From Desulfarculaceae bacterium (GTDB lineage: Bacteria > Desulfobacterota > Desulfarculia > Desulfarculales > Desulfarculaceae), in NCBI GenBank assembly GCA_021737145.1, contig JAIPEN010000007.1, positions 1-64,000 of the forward strand: a stretch of 64,000 bases of DNA, read 5' to 3'. Below the pieces are notes generated by a model, which was not told the origin of the DNA, searched no databases, and saw only the letters and a list, made by a program, of their open reading frames with translations. This document shows, in pieces, positions 49,927-59,025 of the stretch; the stretch's first letter is position 1, and the number at the start of each line of letters is the position of its first letter. The translations under genes were made by a program, and so were the position numbers.

Positions 49927-51003
49927 ATGCGCGAATTCCTGGCAGCGGTGCACGAACATCTGGCTATGGGCACCGACCTGTGCCTGGCCACCATAATCGA
50001 GTCCAAAGGCTCGGCTCCCCGCTCCCGGGGCAGCCAGTTTTTCGTATTTGAAAGCGGCTTCCACGGCACCATCGGCGGCGGCCGCTTCGAGGCGGACGTT
50101 ATCGCCGAGGCCCGCCAGTGCATGGCCGAGGCCCAGGCCCGGATGATGCACCACCGGCTCATGGGCCAGGACGTGGCCGACATGGAGATGATCTGCGGGG
50201 GCAACCTGGACGTGTACCTGGAGCCCCTGCGCGCGGCCGACCAGGAGGCCCAGGCCATCTACCGCACCGCGGCCTCGGCCGCGGCCCGGGGGCGGCGCAG
50301 CCTGCTGGCCACCCTGGTGGCTCCGGGGTCCATGCCCGCGGTGGCCGGGCGCAAGCTGCTGCTCAGCCAGGACGGCGGCTCGGTGGGCTCCCTGGAGCCC
50401 GGCGGCGGCCTGGTGGAGGCCCTGGGCCGGGAGCTAGCCCGCATGAGCGGGGCCAGCGGGCCCCACATCTGGCCCGGAGACGGGGCCCAGATCCTGCCCG
50501 CCCAGGTGCTCGTGGAACCCATCATCAACCGGCCGGTGGTCTACATCTTCGGCGGGGGGCATGTGAGCCAAAAGCTGGCCCCCCTGGTTTCCATGGCCGG
50601 TTTCGGCCTGGTGGTGGCCGACGACCGGCCCGAATGGGCCAACCGGCAGCGCTTTCCCCAGGCCGATGAGATATGGAACCAACCCCTGGAGGCCGTGCTG
50701 GAGGGCCGCGAGCTGGGCCCGGACGCCTATGTGGTCATCGTCACCCGGGGCCATCTGTTCGACAAGGAGGTCCTGGGCCAGGCGCTGAAGCAAAACGCGG
50801 CCTACGTGGGCATGATCGGCTCCCGCCGCAAGCGGGACATGATCTACCGGGCCCTGAGCGAGCAAGGCGTGGCGCCGGAGGTGCTGGACGGGGTGCACTC
50901 GCCCATCGGGCTGGACATCGGGGCCGAGACCCCGGAGGAAATAGCCATCAGCATCATCGCCGAGCTGGTGGCAATACGGGCCGGCAAGGCCGCCGGCCAA
51001 TGA
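49927..51003 (+). CDS. XdhC/CoxI-family molybdoenzyme accessory protein
   Basis: A 358-residue protein. The N-terminal XdhC/CoxI domain has LCLATIIESKGSAPRSRGSQ and GTIGGGRFEADVI. The C-terminal NAD-binding domain starts VVYIFGGGHVSQKLAPLVSM near residue 200 and includes VVADDRPEWANRQRFPQAD, DAYVVIVTRGHLFDKEVLGQ and GMIGSRRKRDMIYRAL. Such proteins insert the sulfurated molybdenum cofactor into xanthine dehydrogenase-type enzymes. No such dehydrogenase is in the window. The gene has a weak purine-rich ribosome site (GGACGGAAGG) 8 bases upstream. Confidence 0.9.
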   Translation: MREFLAAVHEHLAMGTDLCLATIIESKGSAPRSRGSQFFVFESGFHGTIGGGRFEADVIAEARQCMAEAQARMMHHRLMGQDVADMEMICGGNLDVYLEPLRAADQEAQAIYRTAASAAARGRRSLLATLVAPGSMPAVAGRKLLLSQDGGSVGSLEPGGGLVEALGRELARMSGASGPHIWPGDGAQILPAQVLVEPIINRPVVYIFGGGHVSQKLAPLVSMAGFGLVVADDRPEWANRQRFPQADEIWNQPLEAVLEGRELGPDAYVVIVTRGHLFDKEVLGQALKQNAAYVGMIGSRRKRDMIYRALSEQGVAPEVLDGVHSPIGLDIGAETPEEIAISIIAELVAIRAGKAAGQ

Positions 51004-51023
51004 GAAGCGGGAGGAGAGATTTC

Positions 51024-51446
51024 ATGCGGCGAGGCATGTGGTTGCTGCTGGTGGCCATGATCCTTATGGCCGGCTGCGCGCACCAGGCCACCGACGAGAT
51101 GGCCAAGGTGCAGGTGGGCATGACTCCAAAGCAGGTGGAGGCCAAGCTGGGCCAACCCGAGGCCATAAAACGGGTGCGTTTTCCGGGCCACCAGCGTGAT
51201 TATCTGGTATTGCAGTATGAACTGATACCCGAGACCCAGCTCTGCCCCAGCGAGGCCACCGGCCGGTGGCTCACCGGCATGTTCACCCTGGGGCTCAGCG
51301 AGGTGGCCTGGAGCCACGCCAAGGCGACCCCTCACTGGGTTTATTTTCTCGACGGAAAAATGGTTTACTTCTCCGAGGCGGTGGACTGCGCTAAGACCGG
51401 GTGCCGCACTTGGCTTGATATAAGAGACAAAAACTACACGCGCTAG
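51024..51446 (+). CDS. Small lipoprotein with a BamE/SmpA-like motif
   Basis: A 140-residue protein with a signal peptide and lipobox LMAGC (Cys at about 17). It then has AKVQVGMTPKQVEAKLGQP, a segment shared by BamE/SmpA/OmlA-type outer-membrane lipoproteins. The rest, YLVLQYELIPE and FTLGLSEVAWSHAKATPHW, is not one I can assign. Two cysteines (CAKTGC) occur near the end. The start is ATG 51024 with GGGAGGAGAG upstream; an ATG at 51000 in the same frame has no ribosome site. It is in the xdhC-helicase stretch and may be in an operon with the gene before it. Confidence 0.7.
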   Translation: MRRGMWLLLVAMILMAGCAHQATDEMAKVQVGMTPKQVEAKLGQPEAIKRVRFPGHQRDYLVLQYELIPETQLCPSEATGRWLTGMFTLGLSEVAWSHAKATPHWVYFLDGKMVYFSEAVDCAKTGCRTWLDIRDKNYTR

Positions 51447-51485
51447 CCGCTAAAGCAGAGCTTCAGATTGGACCAACCTATTAAT

Positions 51486-52895
51486 ATGACCAAAGACCAA
51501 AACCCCGAGCCCCAGACACCCGCCCAGGAAGAGCGCACCCCCGAAGCCCCGGTGGGCATTCCCTTTTCCGACTTCGACCTGCCCCCGGAACTGCTTCAGG
51601 GCCTGTCCGAGGCGGGCTATGAGCGCTGCACCCTGATCCAGGAAAAGGCCATTCCCCTGGGCCTGGCGGGCAAGGACGTGGCTGGCGAGGCCCAGACCGG
51701 AACCGGCAAGACCGCCGCCTTTTTGGTGCCCATCTTCGCCCATATGGCCCGGGACAAGAGCCGCAAGCCGGGCGAACTCAGCGTGCTGATCGTCTCCCCC
51801 ACCCGGGAGCTGGCCCTGCAGATACTTCAGGACGCCCAGGCCATCGGCAAGCATCTGGACCTGAAGATGCTGGCCGTGTTCGGCGGGGTGGACTACAAGA
51901 AGCAGGCCGACGCCCTGCGCTCCGGCGTGGACCTGGTGGCGGCCACCCCGGGCCGGCTCATCGACTACATGAAGCAACGCATCCTGGACTACCGCAGGGT
52001 CAAGTATCTGGTCATCGACGAGGCCGACCGTCTGTTCGACATGGGCTTCGTGGACGACCTGCGCTGGGTGCTCAGGCGGCTGCCCAAGTACGACCAGCGC
52101 CAGAGCATGCTCTTTTCGGCCACCCTGGGCTGGCGGGTGCTGGAGCTCACCTACGAGTTCATGAACGCGGTCTCCAAGATATCGGTGGTGCCCAAGACCA
52201 AGACCGTGAGCCAGGTGACCCAGGAGATGTACCACTGCTCGGCCACGGAGAAGCTAAACCTGCTTTTGGGCCTGCTGGACAAAGAGGACTGGTCGCGCTT
52301 GATGATCTTCACCAACACCAAGCGTGTGGTGGACATGCTGACCTTCAAGCTCAAGGCCCACGGCCTGCCCGCCGAGGGCATCAGCGGCGACATCACCCAG
52401 CCAAAGCGCCTCAAGCTCATGGAGTCCTTCAAAAAGGGCGATCTCAAGATTTTGGTGGCCACCAACGTGGCCGCCCGCGGCCTGCACATCGACAACGTGA
52501 GCCACGTGATCAACTACGACGTGCCGGCCGACCCCGAGGACTACGTGCACCGCATCGGGCGCACGGCCAGGGCAGGGGCGGTGGGCAAGGCCATCACCCT
52601 GTGCTGCGATGAATACGCCACCCATCTCCCCTATGTGGAGGAGTATCTCGGTGACAAGATTCCGGTGGTCTTTGCCGAGGAGGACATGTTCCTGCCCGAC
52701 GACACCCCGGCCTACCGGCGGCCACCCCGCCGGGACGGCGGACGGGGCAAGCCCGGCGGCGGGGGCCGTGGCCGGGGCCGCTCCGGCGGCCGCGGCGGGG
52801 ATGGCAGATCCTCCAGGCCCTCGGGCCAAAAGCGCCGCCGGCCCCGTCCCAAAAAGAGCGGCGGCTCATCCTCGGGCGGGGGTAATGCCTCCTGA
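51486..52895 (+). CDS. DEAD-box RNA helicase (RhlB-like)
   Basis: About 469 residues. Q motif [20 protein letters not shown] and [10 protein letters not shown], Walker [24 protein letters not shown] box [16 protein letters not shown], then [10 protein letters not shown] in domain 2. Residues after about 420 form a basic Arg-Gly-rich tail ([15 protein letters not shown]) typical of RNA-binding helicases. It unwinds RNA in decay or ribosome assembly. ATG 51486 is used; a TTG at 51468 is in frame, and neither has a strong ribosome site. It is not evidently linked to its neighbours. Confidence 0.9.
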   Translation: MTKDQNPEPQTPAQEERTPEAPVGIPFSDFDLPPELLQGLSEAGYERCTLIQEKAIPLGLAGKDVAGEAQTGTGKTAAFLVPIFAHMARDKSRKPGELSVLIVSPTRELALQILQDAQAIGKHLDLKMLAVFGGVDYKKQADALRSGVDLVAATPGRLIDYMKQRILDYRRVKYLVIDEADRLFDMGFVDDLRWVLRRLPKYDQRQSMLFSATLGWRVLELTYEFMNAVSKISVVPKTKTVSQVTQEMYHCSATEKLNLLLGLLDKEDWSRLMIFTNTKRVVDMLTFKLKAHGLPAEGISGDITQPKRLKLMESFKKGDLKILVATNVAARGLHIDNVSHVINYDVPADPEDYVHRIGRTARAGAVGKAITLCCDEYATHLPYVEEYLGDKIPVVFAEEDMFLPDDTPAYRRPPRRDGGRGKPGGGGRGRGRSGGRGGDGRSSRPSGQKRRRPRPKKSGGSSSGGGNAS

Positions 52896-52930
52896 TCCGG
52901 CCCATGCGACCATAGGCCAGGGGGGCGGGC

Positions 52931-53923
52931 ATGCCTCCTAGCCTCGCCGCGCCCAGCCGGGCCCAGCGCCTCAGCGGCCTGGCCGTGCTCTTGGCCTTGG
53001 TTCTGGTGGCCGCGGGCGTGCTCTGGCAGCAGGCCTCCTACGACCCGGCCTCCTGGGGCTGGGGCGGGGCCGCTCCCGGCGGCGGGGCCGGTCCCCTGGC
53101 TTCGCTTGCCGTGCCCGGCCTGGAGCCCCGCGAGGCGGGCGCCTCCTTTGACCCGGCCACCCTCTCCGACAAGATCGACGGCAAGGCCGAGCTGTATTTG
53201 GCCGCGGGGTTCGAGCGCCTCTACACCCGGCGCTACGCCCTCAAGGGCCAGCCGGCCATCTGGCTGGAGCTCATGCTCTACCGCATGAAAGACCAGCGGG
53301 CCGCCTTCAGCGTGTTCAGTAACCAGCGGCGGCCCGGGCCCACCCCGCCCGGCCTGGGGCCCAACGCCTACGCCACCAGCAACGCCCTGTATCTGGCCAA
53401 CGGCCCCTGGTATCTGGAGGCCGTGGCCTCGGCCCCGGACCCGGCCCTGCTCAAGGGCCTGGACGCGGCCGCCCGGGCCATCGTGGCCGCCCTGCCGGGG
53501 GACAAGGCCAAGGCGGCCACGCCCGGCGAGGCGGAGTTGTTCCCGCCCCAGGGACTCAAGCCCGGCTCCCAGGTGCTCCTGGCCAAGGACGCCTTCGGCA
53601 TGGCCGGGTTGAACCAGATATTCATCGCCGCCTACCCGGCCGGCGCGCCCGAGCGCATCGCCTGGCTGGCCCGGCGGGCCAGCCCCGAGGCTGCCCAAAA
53701 AGAGGCCGAGGCCTATGCCAAGTTCCTGGCCGTCAACGGCGGGGCCCAGGCTCCGGCTCCCAAGGCCATCCCGGGAGCCCGCCTGGTGGAGCTGTTGGGC
53801 GTGTGGGAGCTGGTGTGGCCCCAGGGGGCATACCTGGCCGGGGTGCGCGGGGCCGAGAGCCAGGAGGCCACCCTGGAGCTGGCTCTGCGCCTGCACCAGC
53901 GCCTGGGCGGGGCGAAGCCATGA
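52931..53923 (+). CDS. DUF6599-like membrane-anchored protein
   Basis: A 330-residue protein with one N-terminal anchor (LSGLAVLLALVLVAAGVLW) and a periplasmic domain. GKAELYLAAGFERLYTRRYA and IWLELMLYRMKDQRAAFSVF are the type of motif I associate with the DUF6599 family, which I recall occurring beside DUF362 and iron-sulfur proteins as here. It overlaps the next gene by 4 bases (ATGA), so the three genes 52931-56819 form an operon. The function is unknown; a partner role in a membrane redox complex is inference. Confidence 0.6.
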   Translation: MPPSLAAPSRAQRLSGLAVLLALVLVAAGVLWQQASYDPASWGWGGAAPGGGAGPLASLAVPGLEPREAGASFDPATLSDKIDGKAELYLAAGFERLYTRRYALKGQPAIWLELMLYRMKDQRAAFSVFSNQRRPGPTPPGLGPNAYATSNALYLANGPWYLEAVASAPDPALLKGLDAAARAIVAALPGDKAKAATPGEAELFPPQGLKPGSQVLLAKDAFGMAGLNQIFIAAYPAGAPERIAWLARRASPEAAQKEAEAYAKFLAVNGGAQAPAPKAIPGARLVELLGVWELVWPQGAYLAGVRGAESQEATLELALRLHQRLGGAKP

Positions 53924-54909
53924 GCGGGCAGGGCAAAGACCTGGACCGCCGCCAGTTCATGCAACGGGCGGGCAAGGCCGGGCTGGGCGTGGCCGCCATC
54001 GGGGCCCTGGCCTGGTGGGGACATGATTCCAAGGGCCCGGACGCCAGCCTCGGCGCGAGCCCCTCGGTGAAGCTGCCCTCCTATGCCGTGGCGGGCCGGG
54101 AGAAGCGCCTGGCCATCGTCAAGAGCAGCCACCGGGTGCCTGCCCTCAGGGCCGGCCTGGAGGCCCTGGGCGGGCTGGGAGCCTTTGTGAGCGCGGGCCA
54201 CAGGGTGGTGATAAAGGTCAACGCGGCCTTTGCCAGCCCCCCGGCCCTGGGGGCCACCTCCAACCCCGAGCTGGTGGCCGAGCTGGTGCGCCTGTGCCTG
54301 AAGGCCGGGGCCAAGGAGGTCGTGGTCACCGACAACCCCATCAACGACCCGGCCTCCTGCTTCGAGCTCTCGGGCATCGGCCCGGCCGCCCGCCAGGCCG
54401 GAGCCTCGGTGGTGCTGCCCCATCCCGGGGCCTTTGCCTCCTACAGCCTGCCGGGCGGTCGCCTGATCGCCAACTGGCCCTTGTTGTGGGGGCCGCTCAA
54501 AGGCGCGGACCGGGTCATCGGCCTGGCCCCGGTCAAGGACCACCACCGCTCCCAGGCCTCGGTGTGCATGAAAAACTGGTACGGCCTGCTGGGTGGGCGG
54601 CGCAACGTGTTTCACCAGGACATCAACGGCATCATCAGCGAGCTGGGGCGCATGATCACCCCCAGCCTGGTCATTGCCGACGGGGTGGTCAGCCTGGCCC
54701 GCAACGGCCCCACCGGCGGCTCCCTGGAGGATCTCAAGCCCACGGGCACCATGATCCTGGGCACCGACCAGGTGGCCGTGGACAGCGCGGCCGTGGGCCT
54801 GCTGGGCCTCAAGCCGGAGCAGGTGGCCTGGCTGGGCCTGGCCCAAAAGGCCGGGGTGGGCGCCACGGACTTTCAGTCGCTAAACCCCACCACGGTGGAG
54901 CTGGGCTGA
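53920..54909 (+). CDS. Tat-exported DUF362 protein
   Basis: A 329-residue protein. Residues 10-35 carry a twin-arginine-type signal: LDRRQFMQRAGKAGLG followed by VAAIGALAW. A DUF362 domain fills the rest: VVIKVNAAFASPP, AGAKEVVVTDNP, then KDHHRSQASVCMKNWYGLLG and MILGTDQVAVDSAAVGLLGL. DUF362 proteins are often fused to ferredoxins; this one lacks the cysteine clusters, which are in the next gene. It probably folds in the periplasm together with the polyferredoxin. The ATG overlaps the upstream TGA and its stop overlaps the next ATG. Confidence 0.8.
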   Translation: MSGQGKDLDRRQFMQRAGKAGLGVAAIGALAWWGHDSKGPDASLGASPSVKLPSYAVAGREKRLAIVKSSHRVPALRAGLEALGGLGAFVSAGHRVVIKVNAAFASPPALGATSNPELVAELVRLCLKAGAKEVVVTDNPINDPASCFELSGIGPAARQAGASVVLPHPGAFASYSLPGGRLIANWPLLWGPLKGADRVIGLAPVKDHHRSQASVCMKNWYGLLGGRRNVFHQDINGIISELGRMITPSLVIADGVVSLARNGPTGGSLEDLKPTGTMILGTDQVAVDSAAVGLLGLKPEQVAWLGLAQKAGVGATDFQSLNPTTVELG

Positions 54910-56819
54910 TGCGCATCACCTGGGCGCGGCGCATAAGCCAGGCTTTCTTCCTGGCCCTGTTCCTGTGGTTCTGCGTGGTGGCCACCGTGGGCGAGCGCCT
55001 GTGGCAGCTCCGGGGCTGGCCGGTGAACTGGTTCCTGGAGCTGGACCCCCTCACCGGCCTGACGACCCTGCTGGCCGGGGGCAGCCTTTACGCCGGGCTC
55101 CTGTGGGGCGCGGCCACCCTGGCCCTGACCCTGGTGCTGGGCCGCTTTTTCTGCGGCTGGCTGTGCCCCTTTGGGGCCATGCACCACTTCATCGGCTGGC
55201 TGGGCTCCCACGGCAAGGACCTGAAAGAGCGGGCCCGGCGCAACGCGCCCCATCCGGCCCAACAGATCAAATATTTTTTGCTGGCCTTCTTTTTGGGCGC
55301 CGTGGCCAGCGACCTGGCCGCCCGCCTGACCACAGGGCAGGGGGCCGCTTTCCTGGCCGGCGCGGCGGTGATCGCCCTGGTGCTGGCCGCCACCCGGCGG
55401 GGAGCGGGCCGGGGATTTTACTTTGCGGCCGTGGCCGTGGTGCTGGCCCTGTGGGTGGCCTGGAGCCTGGCCGCGCCCCGGGGAGGGGCCTCGCTGCTGG
55501 CCGGCCTGCTGGACCCCATCCCCCTGGCCAGCCGCTCGGTGAACCTGGCCCTTTTGCCCCTGGCCGACTCGCCCCTGCGCATCGCCTGGCCCGAGCCCCG
55601 CTTTTACCAGGGCGCGGCCCTGATCGGGGCCGTTTTCCTTAGCTTCCTGCTGCTCAACCTGTGGCGTCCCCGCTTCTTCTGCCGCTACGTGTGCCCCACT
55701 GGCGCGCTGTTGGGCCTGCTGGCCCGCTTCTCGCTGTTCAAGGTGGGCAAGCGCCAGGCCCGCTGCGGCGGGTGCCTGGACTGCGAGGCCCTGTGCGAGG
55801 GGGCCTGCCGCCCGGCAGGCAAGCTGCGGCCCCATGAGTGCGTGCTCTGCCTCAACTGCCTGAGCGACTGCCCCGAGGGGGCGATCACCTATCAGGCCGG
55901 GCCATCTGCCGCGGGCGAGGCCGCGCCCGACCTGAGCCGCCGCAGGGTGCTGGCCGGGCTGGGCGTGGGCCTGGCCGCTCCGCCTCTGCTGGGCCTGGGC
56001 GGCCTGCTGGGCCCGGACTGGGATCCGCGCCTGATCCGGCCGCCCGGCTCCCTGGCCGAGGGCGAGTTCTTGCGCCGCTGTTTGCGCTGCGGCCAGTGCA
56101 TGCGCATCTGCCCCACCGGAGTGTTGCAGCCGGCCGGGCTCTCCTTTGGCCTGGAAGCCCTGTGGACCCCGGTGCTCAACATGACCATCGGCACCTCGGG
56201 GTGCCAGCCCCGCTGCGTGGCCTGCTCCCACATCTGCCCCAGCGCGGCCATCCGGCCCATCTCCCTGGCCGAAAAGCTGGGCCAGGGCGAATACGCCGCC
56301 GAGGGGCCCATCCGCCTGGGCACCGCCTTTGTGGACCGGGGCCGCTGCCTGCCCTGGGCCATGGACCGGCCCTGCATCGTGTGCCAGGAGAACTGCCCGG
56401 TGAGCCCCAAGGCCATCTTCACCCGCATTGCCTTCCAGACCGTGCTGGACGGCCTGGCAGCCGGGCCGGCCACCGGCGGCGAGCTGGCCCTAAGCGGCCG
56501 GGCCCTCAGACCCGGCGCCCTGGCCACGGGCGACTATTATCTGGCCGCTGACGGCGCCCGGGCCCGCATCCGGGCCAACACCGGGGCAACGGTCTCCCTG
56601 GAGCCCGGTCCGGGCTGGCAGGCCCCCGCGTCCGGCAGCCCGGTGGTGGTGCAGGTGCGTCTGCAACGGCCCTACGTGGACCCGGCGCGCTGCATAGGCT
56701 GCGGCATCTGCCAGCACGAATGCCCGGTGAGCGGCCAGCGGGCCATCCGGGTCAGCGCGGAAAACGCCACCCGCGAGCCTAGCCATTCCCTGCTGCTGAA
56801 AGGGGCGGGGCCGGTATAG
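54909..56819 (+). CDS. NapH/NapG-like fused membrane polyferredoxin
   Basis: A 636-residue iron-sulfur protein. The first 270 residues are NapH/CcoG-like: four or more helices with CGWLCPFG (about residue 81) and CRYVCPTG (about 257) at helix ends, then two ferredoxin-type motifs CGGCLDCEALC (about 287) and CVLCLNCLSDCPEG (about 313). Around 341 an internal twin-arginine-like segment (LSRRRVLAGLGVGLA) starts a second part with CLRCGQCMRICPTG (about 390), CQPRCVACSHICPSA, CIVCQENCPVSPKAI (about 487) and a final CIGCGICQHECPVSGQRAI (about 594), as in NapG. It looks like a NapH-NapG fusion passing electrons through the membrane to the periplasm. No nitrate reductase gene is present. Confidence 0.8.
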   Translation: MRITWARRISQAFFLALFLWFCVVATVGERLWQLRGWPVNWFLELDPLTGLTTLLAGGSLYAGLLWGAATLALTLVLGRFFCGWLCPFGAMHHFIGWLGSHGKDLKERARRNAPHPAQQIKYFLLAFFLGAVASDLAARLTTGQGAAFLAGAAVIALVLAATRRGAGRGFYFAAVAVVLALWVAWSLAAPRGGASLLAGLLDPIPLASRSVNLALLPLADSPLRIAWPEPRFYQGAALIGAVFLSFLLLNLWRPRFFCRYVCPTGALLGLLARFSLFKVGKRQARCGGCLDCEALCEGACRPAGKLRPHECVLCLNCLSDCPEGAITYQAGPSAAGEAAPDLSRRRVLAGLGVGLAAPPLLGLGGLLGPDWDPRLIRPPGSLAEGEFLRRCLRCGQCMRICPTGVLQPAGLSFGLEALWTPVLNMTIGTSGCQPRCVACSHICPSAAIRPISLAEKLGQGEYAAEGPIRLGTAFVDRGRCLPWAMDRPCIVCQENCPVSPKAIFTRIAFQTVLDGLAAGPATGGELALSGRALRPGALATGDYYLAADGARARIRANTGATVSLEPGPGWQAPASGSPVVVQVRLQRPYVDPARCIGCGICQHECPVSGQRAIRVSAENATREPSHSLLLKGAGPV

Positions 56820-56876
56820 CCGGGCGAATGTCACGCACCCGTTTTCTTGTCCTGCACCAAATTACGCACATAGGGC

Positions 56877-56885
56877 TGTTATACT
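56877..56885 (+). promoter_or_regulatory. Extended -10 promoter for the Tat aldo/keto reductase
   Basis: TGTTATACT (56877-56885) is an extended -10 box, about 67 bases before the ATG at 56952. No convincing -35 is present. Confidence 0.4.
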
Positions 56886-56951
56886 TTTAGGTAAGCATTG
56901 CCGCCGGGAAAGCGGCCGTTGGGGGTGAACCCTTAGCAAAAGTGGGGAAAC

Positions 56952-58154
56952 ATGACCCAGAAAAAGACCGGAGCCAGCCGCAGGGATTTCTTTAAAACCA
57001 TGGGCGCGGCAGGCGCGGCCTCTCTGCTGCTGGGACCGGGATCGGCCTTGGCCGCTGAAACCATGACCGCGCCCCGCCGGCCCTTTGGCAACAGCGGGGT
57101 GCAGGTCTCCACCCTGTCCCTGGGCGGCATGTTCGACATCGTCACCAACCAACTGGTGCTGCACCAGGCCCTCAAGCTGGGGGTGGACTACTGGGACACC
57201 GCCTACTCCTACACCGGAGGGCGTAGCGAGGAGGGCATCGGCCGCTACTTCACCCGCTTCCCCAAGGTCCGGGAGCGCATCTTCCTGGTGACCAAGGCCC
57301 ACCGCCGCACGCCCGAGGATTTGCAGGAGCAACTGGAGGAGTCTCTCCAGCGTCTCAAGACCAGCTACGTGGATCTGTTCTTCGTGCACGCCATCCGCGA
57401 ACCCGGCGACGTGAACCAACCCGAGATAAAGGCCTGGGCGGCCAAGATGAAAAAGCAGGGCAAGATAAAGCTCTTCGGCTTCTCCACCCATCGCAACATG
57501 GCCGAGTGTCTGGCCGCCGCGCCGGGCATGGGTTTCATCGACGGCATCATGATGACCTACAACTACCGCATCATGCACGACAAGGACATGAACCAGGCGG
57601 TGGAGGCCTGCCACAAGGCGGGCATCGGCCTGACCGCCATGAAGACCCAAGGCGGCGGCCCGGTGGCCGACGACAGCGAGGGCGAGATGCAACTGGGCGG
57701 CCGCTTCCTTAAAAAGGGCTTCAGCCCCTTCCAGGCCAAGATGATGGCCATCTGGGAAGACCAGCGCATCGCGGCCATCTGCTCCCAGATGCCCAACCTG
57801 ACCATCCTGCAGGCCAACGCGGCCGCCTCCATGAGCCGCACCGCCCTGAGCGCGGGTGACCGCCGGGCCCTGGCCGCCCATGCCCGGGCCACGGCAGGCT
57901 GCTACTGCGCCGGCTGCGCGGGCATCTGCGAGGACGCCCTGGACGGTGTCGCGCCGGTGGCCGATGTGATGCGGGGGCTCATGTACGCCCGCAGCCACCG
58001 CGACCTGGAGCTGGCCCGCCAGACCCTGGCCGAGGCCCTGCCCGCAGGCCCCGAAGCCCTGCTGGCCATGGACTTCTCCCCGGCCCAGGCGGCCTGTCCC
58101 CAGGGGCTGCCCATCGCCCGGCTCATGCGCGAGGCAGCCGAGGAAATGGCCTGA
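56952..58154 (+). CDS. Tat-exported aldo/keto reductase with C-terminal iron-sulfur motif
   Basis: A 400-residue protein. The N-terminus ASRRDFFKTMGAAGAASLLL is a Tat signal. The aldo/keto reductase domain has the tetrad Asp-Tyr-Lys-His in DYWDTAYSYTGGRSEEGIG, LVTKAHRRT and LFFVHAIRE. A C-terminal CYCAGCAGICEDAL (CxxCxxxC) and a following CPQGLPI supply a [4Fe-4S] ligand set. Export and an iron-sulfur cluster are unusual for the family, which is normally cytoplasmic and NADPH-dependent. The cluster probably takes electrons from the polyferredoxin next door. The start has GGGGAAAC before it. Confidence 0.88.
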   Translation: MTQKKTGASRRDFFKTMGAAGAASLLLGPGSALAAETMTAPRRPFGNSGVQVSTLSLGGMFDIVTNQLVLHQALKLGVDYWDTAYSYTGGRSEEGIGRYFTRFPKVRERIFLVTKAHRRTPEDLQEQLEESLQRLKTSYVDLFFVHAIREPGDVNQPEIKAWAAKMKKQGKIKLFGFSTHRNMAECLAAAPGMGFIDGIMMTYNYRIMHDKDMNQAVEACHKAGIGLTAMKTQGGGPVADDSEGEMQLGGRFLKKGFSPFQAKMMAIWEDQRIAAICSQMPNLTILQANAAASMSRTALSAGDRRALAAHARATAGCYCAGCAGICEDALDGVAPVADVMRGLMYARSHRDLELARQTLAEALPAGPEALLAMDFSPAQAACPQGLPIARLMREAAEEMA

Positions 58155-58178
58155 GCTAGCCTAAATGGCGATTGCGGC

Positions 58179-58206
58179 TTGCGAATCCGGCGGTTTTTGT
58201 TATAAT
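58179..58206 (+). promoter_or_regulatory. Promoter of the tRNA-Arg gene
   Basis: TTGCGA (58179-58184), 16-base spacer, consensus TATAAT (58201-58206), about 31 bases before the tRNA 5' end. Confidence 0.65.
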
Positions 58207-58237
58207 CCGCTTTCGTCGCCATTGGCGGCCACATAAC

Positions 58238-58314
58238 GCGCCCGTAGCTCAGCTGGATAGAGCGCCGGACTACGAATCCGTAGGCCGCCTGTTCGAATCA
58301 GGCCGGGCGCACCA
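58238..58314 (+). tRNA. tRNA-Arg (anticodon ACG)
   Basis: A 77-base tRNA with 3' CCA encoded. The acceptor stem GCGCCCG pairs with CGGGCGC; the D arm has GCTCAGCTGGATAGAGC; the anticodon loop CTACGAA gives anticodon ACG (positions 34-36), read as ICG and decoding CGN arginine codons. The T arm is GCCTG-TTCGAAT-CAGGC. A consensus promoter precedes it and a terminator follows. Confidence 0.95.
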
Positions 58315-58324
58315 AGAATAACAA

Positions 58325-58360
58325 GGGGTTATCCCGAAAGGGATAGCCCCTTTTCTTTTT
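58325..58360 (+). terminator. Terminator of the tRNA-Arg gene
   Basis: GGGGTTATCCC (58325-58335), GAAA loop, GGGATAGCCCC (58340-58350), then TTTTCTTTTT. The stem is 11 pairs with one G-T. Confidence 0.92.
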
Positions 58361-59025
58361 GGCGACTTTGATTGTTCCCACAAAGCCTACTTGGCGAAGT
58401 CCTGCGGCTCAGGCCTCGACACGGTCTGACATAACAGGTAACAGCCGACAGGCTTTGGCGCGCCAAATCCGCGGTTTATACCAGCATTAGCATTGTGCTG
58501 AAGCTGGTGGACGACCTTCGGGCCAACATGGCTTTCGCTCAAAACCAGGTGAATATCATCCAGGGCCGAAGCGAGTCCTGATAGGCGAACTCCTCGTGGG
58601 GGGGGAGGGGGGAAGCCCTTTTTCGATAATCCATGGTAGGGCCCCTGGGTACGAATTTTCTAAAAGGGCCCAGCGCGACAAATTTCATTCGATGTTGGTC
58701 ATGCAAGGCACAATACTGCTTACTAGCGCCCCATTAACGGGTGCTTAGCAAATTATTAAGCCTGTTAAGGCCCCGGGCGTCTATCCATATTTTACCTCCT
58801 ATTAATGATCCCCGTTTTGGCCGCAACTGTTGGGTACATTTGGCTTAGTCTTTTCCCCTGGCGCATCACTACCGATGGGCTTTCAGTGCTAAATCAGTTT
58901 GAATTGTAGGCAACGAAGCTGTTGGATGTACCCCAACCGCATTCCAGAGTGCAGAGGGGGCATCAAAAGGCTCAAAAAGACATGAAGCGTGGCGACTGCC
59001 GCATAATCTGGTTTAGACTGCAGGC
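58361..59025. other. Gene-free stretch with a possible coding remnant
   Basis: No convincing gene in 665 bases. A frame open from 58435 to TGA 58579-58581 reads ...SIVLKLVDDLRANMAFAQNQ..., looks like the C-terminus of a protein, and has no start codon with a ribosome site, so it may be a degraded gene. The rest is more AT-rich, with a G-run (58599-58618). I saw no copy of the tRNA 3' end that would mark an attachment site. Confidence 0.5.

Noticed and set aside
58315..59025. Phage or island attachment site at the tRNA-Arg gene
   Set aside because: I saw no repeated tRNA 3' end in the next 700 bases and no integrase gene.
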